The notes beneath the pieces were generated by a model that did not search any database, was not told the origin of the DNA, and was given only the letters and a program-made list of their open reading frames with translations. The position numbers and the translations under genes were made by a program. Below are positions 43,301 to 54,436 of a stretch of DNA of 64,000 nt, piece by piece (the stretch's first letter is position 1; each line of letters begins with the position of its first letter). The stretch comes from Lomentospora prolificans. Its lineage: Eukaryota > Ascomycota > Sordariomycetes > Microascales > Microascaceae. Where the stretch lies: assembly GCA_029532625.1 (NCBI GenBank), contig JARFXM010000011.1, forward strand, positions 4,725,501 through 4,789,500, written 5' to 3'.

Positions 43301-45596
43301 ATGTCCTCTGAATCCCCCAGTCCCTCCGGTGAGCTCTCACCGCCAGAGAGAATTGTCTCCGATAGTAGCAGCGTACGAAGTGGCCGGAAGCAACCCAGCA
43401 GAAACCTCAGCAATCTCCCATCGCGCCGCGCGCGTCGACGCGAACAGGAGCGCCAGAGTATCGACGCTCGCCCACACGTCACCATAAGTACGCGACAGAT
43501 CCTTATTGATTTCACCCCTCCCGAACCCATCGTAGAGACGGCAGCGAAGAAGGCAGCACGTGCGGAGAGGAAAAAAGCACGCCAGAATGTCCGCGAGGCG
43601 CTTCGACACGTTCAACAGCCATCCTTGGGCAGCTGGATTAGTCGCCTGGCGAGAAAGACGGTCTCGTCCGAGGTACCGATAAATCGATTTACGGATAAGG
43701 CCGTGTTGGACGCCCGGGATGCTTGTCGCTTCTTCTTTCCTGCGCGATCGGCTCTGCCCGTTCATATTGTGGACTTTTACGATGACAAGGCCACGAGGTA
43801 TACGAGGCCGTTGGGTGAGATTGAAAGTATTGTTCAGTCGAAACCTGATGCTGTGGCTGTTCGCTGGATTCATCTCAACATTGGGCCAGGGGTTTTGCAT
43901 TCGGTAAGAGATGACCTGACATGGACCCCTTCCGTCGATGTGGACGCAAAAAATCAAATGCTAACGGCCCTTTAACATCATAGACGATTGAAGATATTTT
44001 CAATTACAGCGGAAGTGCGCGGCATGGGAAGCCCTTTGCCCAAACAGGTAACCTTGCCTGGCCATATCTGGACAATTTACAGGTCATGGCGTTTTATAGT
44101 CGCAAGCTCTACGAAGACCAAGTTGAAGCGTGGAATTTTCTGTCGCAAGTCGCGTCGCTGAAGAATGGTCCTACGGAAGACGTCCTCAAGGGCTTTAGTG
44201 AAGTCGTTGCGGATGATCTCGAATGGCGAGGTCAGGTGACGAGGAAGAATATCGACTTTTGGTCCCTCGCCAAAGCCGACCTACCCTTCTCAATGTCGGA
44301 CAAGATGCTTGGTGATTTGGACCTACAGAATCGGAGGCTTCCCAGCGACGTTTCCAAGCTTGATCAGGCCGTTTCTCTTCACCCCGCTTTCAAAGATTCC
44401 CTCGTGATGATATCGCATTGGCGGGCGTTCCACCGAGATGACGGTATGGCGATGGTACCCAGGGTGTCTTATTTGGTGCTAATCGCAGAATAACAGGGTT
44501 TCTCCTAACATTCTCTTCGCAACCCGGTATCAACTACAACAGCAACGAGTTCCCGGATTGGTTAGCCGACGCGGAAAACATCATGGATAACCCGCGTGCA
44601 TCGGCCCTGGCCTACCTATCCGACACTTTCTTAAACTCTGGGACTTCGCGATGGCACCGGAAAACCGTGGAGTGGCTCGCCGTCTTCATCATGACGGAGA
44701 TAGCCACCACCCCGAACAGTATCCGAACAGGCGGCGGATGTCAGGACTTATTGGGTGCCTATCGGGACTTGGCTGTCCAATTGGTACGTTCGATTCCGTG
44801 ATTTGGGCGATCGCCTTGTACTGCGTCGTGGTAATAATATAATAAGCTAACTGAAAATTACAGAAAGAGCAGCAGAAGAATCCGTGGGAGCGTGGGGAGG
44901 CTGTCAAGTTGGTGCGGCGTTACCTGAGCAGCATCGACGAGCTCCGCGTGGTACAAGCTGTGGCAGCCCGAAAGCTAGACTTGATGGAAAGGCTCTTGAA
45001 GGATTGCGAGAGGATGGAGCAGGAATTCAACGAGTCCGGGGAGTACGTTAACCAGGACCCTGAGGCGGAGGCCATGACAGAGCGTGCAGCATGGGCCATC
45101 GGGCAGCTCGTCGACGAAAAGACGAGGTTCGAAGCGATTCTGGATCATTACCAAACAGCTCTAAATGAGGTAAGCCCAGCCTATGCTCCCTGACGGCGAT
45201 TGGGGGTTGCCAAGAACAAGAAACCGAACAAAAGCCTCCTTTTTTCTTTTTTTTTTTGTATTAATACCACTACTAACGTCTTGTTAGTTCTTCTTGTTAG
45301 GAACCGTCGAACAGAACGAGTTGGCCATCGTGGCAGACCACCAGAACAAGGCCGTCATGCTCTTCACCATCGTAACCATCATATTCCTACCCCTCTCGTT
45401 TTTCACTTCGTACTTTGGTATGAATGTACGGGGCATCGCTGAGGCCGAACGCGACGAAAAATACTTTTGGTTGTCTTGCGGTATCGCAGGGTTCGTCATA
45501 GTGACCGTTCTGTTCACGTATGCCTTCCGAACTCAAGCTTTGAAGGCAGTTCGGGGATTCAAGAGGGCTGGTAAGATTCCGACAAACAATATTTAG
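43301..45596 (+). CDS. CorA-like Mg2+ transporter family protein
   Basis: Membrane protein of the CorA/Mrs2/Alr1 superfamily, 654 residues. Five exons fit: 43301-43903, 43984-44443, 44497-44783, 44864-45169 and 45288-45596. The N-terminal 130 residues are Ser/Arg-rich and basic (SRRARRREQERQS), probably cytosolic. The middle holds a soluble alpha/beta region (VAVRWIHLNIG, then YSRKLYEDQVEAWNFL). Long charged helices follow (LMERLLKDCERMEQEF, DEKTRFEAILDHYQ). The C-terminus has two membrane helices with the diagnostic loop YFGMN, the GMN motif of the ion pore, after VMLFTIVTIIFLPLSFFTS. Ends KIPTNNI. Fungal proteins of this layout are usually annotated as CorA-like, and not all have proven magnesium transport. 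Confidence 0.88.
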
Positions 45597-47630
45597 GCGC
45601 GCGACGACGATGGTCCTGGTGGAGCTGGCTGTGTATGTAATAGCGATGACGAGTGAGTGACGGTCCTACGACAGGGAATATCGGCAATCTAAGGCTTGAT
45701 TAGGCTACTCTTCTAATATTTGATGTAATTTTTCTTAAATAGACCGTATGGATTGTATAGCCATGTGGAAACGAGGGCTTAGCTCCCATGCCCAGTGGGC
45801 GGAAACGCGTGCCTCCCAGAAGCGTGTTTGTCACGTAATTGCGAATAGTATCGTCGTGGAAGCTCTTGACTAAGAAAGTCGTGGGTCTTCTCGCCAAGGC
45901 GGACATCAGACTACACCAGTATTACAGGATTCCTGAAATTCTGGTTATAGAGCAGCACTATTAAACCGACTCCACCGAATACCTGACCCTGATCCTGAGT
46001 TTATTAATATCGCCAGCCAAGCACCTTCATCGTCTGGAAATTGTGCGTCGCGCCTGTCAGTTTTCAGTATAATCCACGATACGGATTGCGTCCTCAAGAC
46101 CCTGGACTTGTCGCGCTTTGGGCTTCGAAAACTGGGATACGTCAGACAAGGACTGCCCTTCTACGCCGGCAGCGTATGGTCCAACTTCGCTCACAATAAC
46201 CCCCGAGGACCAGGAAACGATTCTCAACATCCCGCAATTCGTCAGACGAGTGCCGGCCCCGTTCCTAATTCGCACAGGAACCATCGCACTTTAGCCTCAC
46301 ATGGTGGACTTTGGCCACCTGGACCACGGGCGAGAGTACGAGCTCATGACCGTATGTTATGGAGATCCAAAGGACTCGTTCAGGACGCTGCATATACCCG
46401 ACAGCGTAGTCGGTGAATCGCAGCGAATGCTTGGCGCACGGAGCACGACTGGCGGATAGAAGGGTACAACCTGAAGCCCATGGGCGTCTTGACAGATCCG
46501 ATCATTAAGGAAGGTCCCTTGGAATTCGAAAAAGCTTTGGACATGTTGTCGAAGGGTAGTAATAAGGCGTCATACACATCGGCTTTAGAACTCTATTACC
46601 CATTGATTGTACAAGATCAATAGCACATCAAATAGCCGCCATTGTCGCCGGATTGGACCTACCTAAGACACTTTCACAAGGAGATGCATCCTTTTCCCGC
46701 CGTCCTTACTAGTTAATCAACTATTGTTAGGGTCATGCGGCGAGAGTGGCCTGTCTTCACCGGCCGGCGGCTTGTGCAACACTTCACTGCCGCAGTTGTC
46801 GACCCAGCCAATCATCTCACGAGAAACGTCGCTTCGAAATGGGCGCACAGGTCTAATGTCAAATGAACGTAGGGGCAAAATAGAGGATAACGCTACCTCA
46901 CTACCTCGGTATTTTGTCACCTTATTGCTCGTCATCTGGTTCTCCCGCACCAAACCCGCCCCCCCTCCCCTGCGCCCCTCCCCCACTCCCCTGCGCCCCT
47001 CCCCCACAAGGTTATGAGAGCTAATCTGGGCTCATAACTGTCGGGCGATTACTCTCTGGATGACTTGGGAGATAATCGAGCTCTTTTTTCCTAAGTATTC
47101 TATCTGCAAGGATCCGTTATCCTTCCTATAGCCAGTTTCTTCCTATTTCACCATCCTTTGAATATCGAGTCTTCAGGGTAAAAATCCTTGACGGTGGAAT
47201 ACGGCGGATTACGGAATAAAGCTTCAAGAGTTGAAGTCAAGTAATACCACTACTTTGTCCTAATTAGTAAGGAGATTCTTCCTAATTAGGGACATTTTCG
47301 TTGTAATACTATCTACTGTTTCAGAAGTAAACGGTGACACCACGTGGGGGATATTCTTTAGTCCTGTGGATCCATCATCCCTGACATCTAATATAATAAT
47401 CATCGCCAAGAAAGCCAAGCTCTTGTGCTATTGCTTGAATTACCAGGGGAGATCCTTCCGTTGACCCCTTGATTTCGCGCGAGGGCCTCAAAAAGATGAT
47501 AAAAACATAAGCCGTGAACTTCTTCAACGCTAGGGGGCGGGGGAGGGCAGAACTGTCTCACTTGCGGCATACCATCAATTTTTATGACCAGGAGCACCAG
47601 AAAGGACAGAGAATGAAAAGCGGAAGGAAG
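45597..47630. other. Gene-poor stretch with coding-like debris
   Basis: Between about 46020 and 46620 on the plus strand, frames read EDQETILNIPQFVRRVPAPF and MVDFGHLDHGREYELMTVCY, then NLKPMGVLTDPIIKEGPLEF and EKALDMLSKGSNKASYTSAL, with stops and shifts between. It looks like a decayed enzyme gene that I cannot name. At 46958-47007 a C-rich tract has a 21-bp unit repeated (TGCGCCCCT at 46971 and 46992). The rest is AT-rich. Confidence 0.35.
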
Positions 47631-48506
47631 ATGGCCTCCCGATTTATGAGGCTAAGCGCCGTAATAGCGCTGGTCGCCCCGTTCTACGCCAACTTCCACC
47701 TTGCCATCGCACAAGAAGACGTCCCCCATTTCGAAATAGACGTAATCTTCCCGCGCAATGAGACATATATCCCCACTGAAGCCTTGCCTATTGTTCTCGC
47801 CATCCAGAACTTGACGGCGGTGCGCTCGCTCCGCGACGACTGGTACTTCTACTACGACATCGGTTCGTACGATAACGGTCGCATCTCCATCGGCATAACC
47901 TACCAGATGACTGGTTTCGACATTCCGGAACCGAACGAGATCAGAGACGACACCTTTATCTTTATCAGCTATACCAACGCCTCAAGATGGATCCGCGAGA
48001 CTAGGTGGGGCGACCGGTTCGGGCTGCACTGGCACGTAGGTTGGCCGGGGCTGAATGAGCGATGCGATGCGGGCTCGACAGTGTCCGGCATGATTTTATT
48101 CGGAGTGGAGGCGATCGCAGCGAGGGAAGACCCGGGCTTCGGCCTGGAGTTGGGGGTTGAGCCGGATATTATGGCACTGCCAGAGTGTCCTGTTTTGGGC
48201 TCTGTCGCGGAGATCAGGCCCAACCCCTCAGACGAGTCTTGTCCGATTGTGGTCGATGAAGATACCAGTAGGGAAGGGAACCCGTGCGCGATTGTGCTAG
48301 ATGAGGCTACGAAGAGCAGCATCGTGTCTCAACTCCCTTCCACGACAGCGAGGGAGACACCGACACCGACACCGACACTGACACCTATTATTAATAGCGG
48401 ACCGAATAATAACGAGAGCGCTGCGCGCGAACGGTGTGTTCCTCGGGTATTATTATTACCTGCACTAGTGGCTGCGGCAGCAACTGGATTATCGTTGGTG
48501 ATTTAA
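47631..48506 (+). CDS. DUF7136 secreted, probably GPI-anchored protein (copy B)
   Basis: Single-exon gene, about 291 residues. The signal peptide lies in MRLSAVIALVAPFYANFHLA, followed by the DUF7136 opening HFEIDVIFPRNETYIPTEAL. Conserved cysteines occur in ERCDAGS, PECPVLGS, DESCPIV and GNPCAIV. A Thr/Pro spacer (TPTPTPTLTPI) leads to a hydrophobic tail (LLLPALVAAAATGLSLVI) typical of GPI attachment. It shares domain order and the FPRNETY, DDTFIF/DDTYIF and CPIxD...GxPCA blocks with copy C 660 bp downstream, so the two are a tandem duplication. The start at 47631 is preferred; an in-frame ATG at 47613 adds six residues. Function unknown; likely a cell-wall protein. Confidence 0.85.
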   Translation: MASRFMRLSAVIALVAPFYANFHLAIAQEDVPHFEIDVIFPRNETYIPTEALPIVLAIQNLTAVRSLRDDWYFYYDIGSYDNGRISIGITYQMTGFDIPEPNEIRDDTFIFISYTNASRWIRETRWGDRFGLHWHVGWPGLNERCDAGSTVSGMILFGVEAIAAREDPGFGLELGVEPDIMALPECPVLGSVAEIRPNPSDESCPIVVDEDTSREGNPCAIVLDEATKSSIVSQLPSTTARETPTPTPTLTPIINSGPNNNESAARERCVPRVLLLPALVAAAATGLSLVI

Positions 48507-49165
48507 TATAGAGAAGGTTATTTTTAAAGTAATATAGCATTTTCCCCTGTCTGATGCGGATCTTGCCGTCCGTTTAGGGCAGCGGCAGGTTTATGTAAAT
48601 GCCAGCCACGATCTCCGGCCCTGGAATATCGAGTGGTGGTTATTCGCAGACGGGGTGATTTCCGACGACAATCATTAAATAATAGGGGACGGTGAATTTA
48701 GCATGAAATGCTTCGTAGAGGGATTGCCACTGGCTGCCGGCTGACTCGGCTGACAGCCAGCCAGCCAGCGTCTGGCAACATGTCATGCCCGCCTAATGGT
48801 ATAATACCACCCTTCCGCCAGCGCGGCGTGGGCCTCATTCTTAAAATTACCTGTGGGCGCTGGCCAGTAGCCTAACTAAAATTGAGAAATCATGCGCAGT
48901 TTAATCCCGCCTGGCTGGCCGTGTTGGGGAAGTATCCTGGCATTGTGCCAGTTGCCAAGCGGATGACCCAGAGCCAGCCAGCCAGCCAGCCAGGCCATGG
49001 AATGCACCTACTGTATTATTCCCCCCTATACTCTGCTGGCTCTATAACTTGGGAACCCCCGCCCCCAGTCAGTGTACTTCTATTTTATGTTTTTATCTTT
49101 TAATCCGGGCTCCTAGCGTTGGTTGTGTTTAATCTGGACGAAACAAAGAAAAAAACAATAACAGT
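48507..49165. other. Spacer between tandem DUF7136 genes
   Basis: Contains two CCAG-unit microsatellite tracts, at about 48755-48770 and 48971-48993 (AGCCAGCCAGCCAGCCAGCC). No gene. Includes the promoter of copy C. Confidence 0.5.
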
Positions 49166-49996
49166 ATGCGACCGCCCTTCCTCCAAGCAGGAGCAGCGAT
49201 GCTCTTAGCTTCTGGCGCCACAGCGCAGGAGTTTCCTCACTTCGAGGTCGACATCATCTTCCCCCGAAACGAAACGTACAAACCAACCGATACATTTCCC
49301 GTCGCCATCGCCGTGCGGAACGTGACGACGGTGCGTTCAGTCGGCGAGTTCCAGGTCAGCTGGGGTTTTATGCCCTATACCAGCGGCGTCATTCCCAGCG
49401 GTGTCACGAATGACATTGGTTACTTGGAGGATATTCCGGGCGAAGAGATGGAGGACGACACATACATCTTCGTCGCCAATAGTAACGTTTCGGACTGGAT
49501 CAAACGCAAAAAAAATATGCAGACGTATATGCTGCAGGTCTACCTCGACTGGTTCAACTACGACACAACGTGTGGTGGACGGCTCTACCCGATTAAGGCG
49601 GAAATAATGTTTTCCGTCAGGGCGCCTTGGGAGGAGCAGGGTTCGCGGGAGGGCTGGGATCCCAACCCCGTAGCGATTGAGGCTGATATCATGGACGTGC
49701 CCGACTGCCCAAACTTTGGGTTCATCGTCGGTATTCACCCAAACGAGACGAATGCCGAGTGCCCCATTATTGACCAGTCCCCGGGTATTGACGGTACCCC
49801 TTGCGCCCTCAACGTGACTGAATCTATGAAGAAGGATATCGCCAGCCGGGTACAGTCCTTGGCCACACCTCTGGCGACTGAGACACCGACACCAGAGGGT
49901 AACAATGATAATGGAGCCAGTGGCCTCGGCCTTTCTACAAATGTCATGTTCCTAGCTGCAGCGTTTGCGGCAAGCTGCTTTGGAGTTGTTGGTTGA
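49166..49996 (+). CDS. DUF7136 secreted, probably GPI-anchored protein (copy C)
   Basis: Single-exon gene, 276 residues. The signal peptide is MRPPFLQAGAAMLLASGATA. It is followed by EFPHFEVDIIFPRNETYKP, the DUF7136 opening. Later blocks are EMEDDTYIFVANSNVSDWIK, VPDCPNFGFIVGIHPNET, AECPIID and GTPCALNVT. A short Thr/Pro stretch (ATETPTPEGN) precedes a hydrophobic C-terminus (SLT-free, TNVMFLAAAFAASCFGVVG), a probable GPI signal. It is the close tandem partner of copy B and more distant from copy A. Several N-glycosylation sequons. Role unknown. Confidence 0.85.
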   Translation: MRPPFLQAGAAMLLASGATAQEFPHFEVDIIFPRNETYKPTDTFPVAIAVRNVTTVRSVGEFQVSWGFMPYTSGVIPSGVTNDIGYLEDIPGEEMEDDTYIFVANSNVSDWIKRKKNMQTYMLQVYLDWFNYDTTCGGRLYPIKAEIMFSVRAPWEEQGSREGWDPNPVAIEADIMDVPDCPNFGFIVGIHPNETNAECPIIDQSPGIDGTPCALNVTESMKKDIASRVQSLATPLATETPTPEGNNDNGASGLGLSTNVMFLAAAFAASCFGVVG

Positions 49997-51016
49997 TAGC
50001 TTTCAAACTCTTGGGCGAGCGTTACATTAATGCTCTTCAATACTCTATAATAGAGATGATATAATATCCTGTATTACACATACAAGTTTCTCTCATCGAA
50101 ACATGAATCAGTCAGAATGTACAAAACGACTCCTTTTGATGCCATAAACTGGATTCTCACCCACCCCATCCTGCGTCTCGCAATCTAAATCTGCCGGGTT
50201 CACGATAGCAAGAATGTTCTCTACGATTCTAAGACGCAGCGCGAGTTCCTCTCTGGCACCGTGTGCGTAATTTGGATGAGGGGTTCAAAAAAACGATATT
50301 CGATGATATCATAGACTCATCGGCTGAGCCGTTCGAGAAGGTCGACAAAGCTGTTGAGCATATTACGATAGGGGAAGTAGCTCGGAAAGGTTGTGCTCAG
50401 GTTGTAGAGAAAATTTGTACAACTCCAGGACATGTTGCAGTGTCAGCCTAGGGAACGATTGATTAGGATTGAGTTGATGAGAAAAATATAAGATCGGCGT
50501 TTGATTAATAGCTATGCCAAAAAAAAAAAAATAGATGGTTTGTGCGAACCAAGAGTAAGAAATGAAGAACTGGACGGATGCGCCCCCCCCCTTAACGTTG
50601 TGCAAGTCCCGAAATGGCAGCTTGTACAAAGGCTGCTGAATTAAATATTCCAGCTTCCCTCATGAGAGTTCGACGGCATAGAGACGCCCGAGGATGAAGA
50701 TATTATTATTACTCCAACATCCATCGATATGTATATGCGGAGGGCAGGGGAGCAAGAGACCAGCGAGCGGCATGAGTTGTAGCAACATTATGTATCCTCT
50801 CTTCCCCATGGGGTGACTATTCCTTCGACTATGCTCCCCCATTCGTTTCCGAGCCTTGGGTATCAATATTGCCTAGCGGAATCCGCCTAGAGTCTATCTA
50901 CCCCATGGGGATCGTCATCTCCGCCGTTCATCTCCACTGGCTCGATGCATTCACGATAAAGAGCGCGCCACCTTATCCATCCAAAATTAGAAAGTTTCGG
51001 TCGTCAGATGGCCAGC
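49997..51016. other. Intergenic stretch
   Basis: About 1 kb without a supported gene. A short plus-strand frame at 50263-50451 (EGFKKTIFDDIIDSSAEPFE and onward) looks protein-like but has no start context or partner exon. There are an A run at 50518-50531 and a C run at 50583-50591. Confidence 0.4.
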
Positions 51017-51070
51017 TGGCGTTCGGCTTGGCCTATTAGACTTGGACAGATGTGAGTGGGCCGAACGCCA
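51017..51070. promoter_or_regulatory. Perfect 11-bp inverted repeat upstream of the transporter
   Basis: TGGCGTTCGGC at 51017-51027 is matched exactly in inverted orientation by GCCGAACGCCA at 51060-51070, with a 32-bp spacer. It lies 430 bp upstream of the ATG of the ACS-family transporter. The long spacer and the CGG-like cores suit a dimeric regulator or two separate sites. A regulatory role is inferred from position only. Confidence 0.45.
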
Positions 51071-51499
51071 CTGAAAATTACACTTGTTGTGTAAGAAGGC
51101 AGTGATGAGGAGAAATGGTGCGAGGAGTATTTTTCCCCACATATTGTGGGGGAAGTGACCTCAGGAAGCCCCCGCCTTCTCCAAGGCCCGCCTGGCTAGC
51201 TTTCCCCAGAAAGGTAAGGCCCTCCAGCCTCTTGACCGCACTATCGAGAAGTAGCGGGTTCCAGAGACACCACTTTTTCCAGACCTCTCCGACCGTGGAG
51301 AGAAAATTCGATTCTCCTCATCCTAGCTGGAGTGATATTAGGATGATGCTTGCAAACTATTGTGAGATGGTGGAGTGCATATGAAAGCCTGTGATATCCG
51401 GATGAGATTCTTGACAAGCTTCCCATCTAATTAACTCGCGATCTCATCAACACTTATTCTTATTCGAGAATCGGCTTGACAGTTGCTTTCACACTCGCG

Positions 51500-53264
51500 A
51501 TGGTTTCCAACGACGTGGAGAAAGTCCCTGAAACTATGGGTTCCAAATGCGAACTCGACACAATTGACGACTGCGGGAAGAAGCCGGTTGTTGATGTTGT
51601 TCATAACGACGAGGCTACCAGGGTGCTTGCCGCGTATACTGGTGATCCGGAGTGGACAGAGCAGGAAGAGAAGTCACTTGTCCGAAAGATTGACCGTCGT
51701 CTCTTGAGCTTGCTTTTCGTCTCCTACGGTCTCCAATTCTACGACAAGGCTATTCTTGGCCAGGCCGTAAGTCATAATATCGTCCTGCACAAGCAACTCT
51801 GCAAAGAGGAGGCTGAAGTAATATTATTAATACTAATAACAACAACCTTGATCGTAGGCTATCTTTGGTTTCCGTGAGGATGCCGGCCTCAACGTGGGCA
51901 ACCGGTACTCCTTTGCAGCTTCAATTTTCTACCTTGGCTTTCTCATCGGTGCCGTCCCGGCTACCCTTTTGGCTCAGAGATTTCCCGTCGAGAGAGTCAT
52001 TTCCACCATCGTCTTTATCTGGGGAGGTTGTCTCATGGCGACTGCAGGATGCTTCAACTTTCGCGCTGTTTACGTACAGCGCTTCTTCCTTGGATTCCTG
52101 GAGTCCGGCGTTTCCCCCATTTTCATGCTCTCAGTGGGTTCTTTCTACACCAAGAAAGAGCAGGCCTTGCGACAGGGTATCTGGTACAGTTCCAGTAAGT
52201 GAATGTGGAAAACAAACCCTTGAAATGACCACAAATTCCTAACCCAATAATACTACTGTGCAGCTGGCTTTGTCGCCATCATTGCTCCTTTAATCAACTA
52301 CGGGCTTGGCCACATCAATTCGGGCGCTTTGAAAGCTTGGCAGTACGTGTTCTTGTTGGCGGGAGCACTTACCGTTCTCTGGGCCGTTGTCCTCTTCTTC
52401 TATTTCCCTCCGGACCCAATCCGAGTCCGCGGCCTCAACGAGCGCGAACGATACATTGCCGTCTCCCGTCTCCAGTCCAACAATTCCGGCGTTCGGAATA
52501 CCCACTTTAAGAAGGAACAGGTCGTTGAGCTCCTCCTTGACGTCAAGTTTTGGCTCCTCTTCGCTATGGGCTTCCTTAACATGATTCCAAACGGTCCGGG
52601 TTCCAGCTTCATCCCCATCATCATCAACGGTTTCGGTTTCAGCCAACTGAACACCATGCTCCTGAACATGCCTTACGGTCTCTCTGCCGGTATTGTCAAC
52701 ATCCTGCTACCGTACTTGGCGTACAAGTACAAGAATATGCGCTGCTATATCATCATGACTGGTTACGCCGTCGCCGGTGTTGCGTCCATCCTCCTCTGGA
52801 AGCTTCCTAGGGCCGAGAAGGGCGCCCTTCTCTTTGCATGCTACCTGTTTCCCATCTGGGGCGGCAGCTTTGGTGTCACTATGGGGTAAGTCACTTAAAA
52901 TTATACAAAGCTCGTGTAGCCCAGGCTATTAACAGTTTTCAATCTGTACAGTCTTGCAACGGCCAATAATGCTGGATATACTAAGCGTTCCGTCGCATCC
53001 TCCGGTCTCTTCATCGGCTACACTCTCGGCAACTTTGTTGCCCCTCTTCTCTTTGCCCAGAAGGATTCCCCCACGTTTTATCCGGGTTGGACTGCCGTCA
53101 TGTCGTGTTGCTGCGTTGCTATAGTTCTGACGGCTGTCTATCGCCAGTACTGCGTTTGGGAGAATAACAAGAGGGACAGGTCTGGCACCGCTGAGGGCTT
53201 CGAGCATGCATTCGAAGATGATGTCACGGACAAGAAAAACCCCCAATTCCGATACATGTACTAG
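51500..53264 (+). CDS. MFS anion:cation symporter (Dal5/allantoate permease-like)
   Basis: Plasma-membrane transporter of the ACS family of the major facilitator superfamily, which imports organic anions such as allantoate, nicotinate, tartrate or aromatic acids. Four exons fit: 51500-51766, 51858-52194, 52264-52885 and 52952-53264, giving 512 residues. The cytosolic N-terminus ends with VRKIDRRLLSLLFVSYGLQF and YDKAILGQAAIFG, the family's DKxxLGxA start of helix 1. Helices follow through YLGFLIGAVPATLLAQRFP, the motif A region, and FFLGFLESGVSPIF. NMIPNGPGSSFIPIIINGFG and SVASSGLFIGYTLGNFVAP mark the second half. The start is chosen at 51500; an ATG eight codons upstream is also in frame. 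As first gene of the catabolic group at 51.5-64 kb, it may import the aromatic or acidic substrate (inference). Confidence 0.9.
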
Positions 53265-54436
53265 AGCTGCAAGGATTCAGGAGTTGTAGAAAACTCGGGT
53301 GGTCAGGTTATTAGAGCTTCATTAGCATGGGTAATTAGGCCGTAGTTAGTTGAATCCCGGTTTAATACCACTCCGAGTCTCAAACAGCTGGCTTTTAATA
53401 TTATGACATGGTATTAGCTTCTAACCAAACACTACTCCCAGATAATACCTGCGCACTTTCAATCCGGCCTTATAAACTAGCATACAGTGGTCAAGAGTTC
53501 GGACTCAAGCAGTTAGAGTTCATAATACATCCTTGACTGTAATTCCCGTGAGCATCTCCGGCTGGATGCCGAGTCAAGTTTGCTACACTCTTTCCGGTTT
53601 TAGGTTTTAAACATTGGGCAGGATGGCCACCCGGAAACCTGGGTCTTGTAGCGAGGCAGGGTTTTATGGAGATGATGAACCCATATTATTATTCCTGGTC
53701 CACTTGCGATGCAATGGATTGTGGGGACGATGGATCGCCCCAATCCTGCGGGGGACGGGGGGAGAATGTTACCTAGCCTGCCGCCCATATTGCCCTTTCC
53801 TGCAGTGTTTTCTCCAAAATATGCAAGAATCTGGCGAGGATATTTTAGTGTTGTCGGAGTGACTATTAGGTGGGTTGGGTTGGGATAAAGTGGCTACGCT
53901 AAAATTGGGTTGCCAGCCACTAGGGAAACAATCGAAATCATCTTCAACCCCCAGGTTGGGCGCGGTTTCAAAGTCAGAGAAGCGGGGGTTGTAACTCGGA
54001 TCGAGGACCAAGGCTAAATCCTTGCTCTAATTCATTTGTTTAACGGTGTTGGAGACTACCCATGTCTCGTATGTGCCACTCGCTGGCTGGTGCTTGTTGT
54101 TGAATTCTCATACACTCTGTCGAAAGGATGGAGAGGTTTTCACTACTAGCGCTGGCCACTGTTCATGGGAAATGTGGTGTTGCCAGTGGGGACATGCCAG
54201 GCTAGGCCAGGCCAGGCCAGGTTGCAGGTTGCGGGGTATTATTATACAAGTCAGTGGAAGTGCCCCAAATTTTCAGATTGAGGGAATATATAACCCCTGT
54301 ACGAAGGTAGTTAAAGGCTCAGACTCGCCCCATTCCGCCTGATGGTCTGCCATGCTGCCACCAAACAGATCAACTGTTTATCAAGACTCAACCCCCTTCA
54401 CAGTTGTGTATGACTTCATTGGAGCCTTCGAACGCC
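53265..54436. other. Intergenic stretch inside the cluster
   Basis: About 1.2 kb. No gene supported. A direct-repeat tract of GGCCA/CCAGG words lies at 54197-54226 (AGGCTAGGCCAGGCCAGGCC and onward). A fairly Pro/Gly-neutral minus-strand frame at 53769-54011 has no domain. Confidence 0.45.

Noticed and set aside
42741..43487. Long 248-codon plus-strand frame
   Set aside because: It overlaps the start of the CorA-type gene in another frame, has no domain or signal peptide, and its composition matches non-coding sequence.
43337..43957. 206-codon minus-strand frame
   Set aside because: Exact shadow of CorA-gene exon 1 on the other strand.
44035..44085. GT...AG segment inside CorA-gene exon 2 that could be a short intron
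   Set aside because: Its 35-nt length is too short and not a multiple of three, and the unspliced frame joins the next part correctly.
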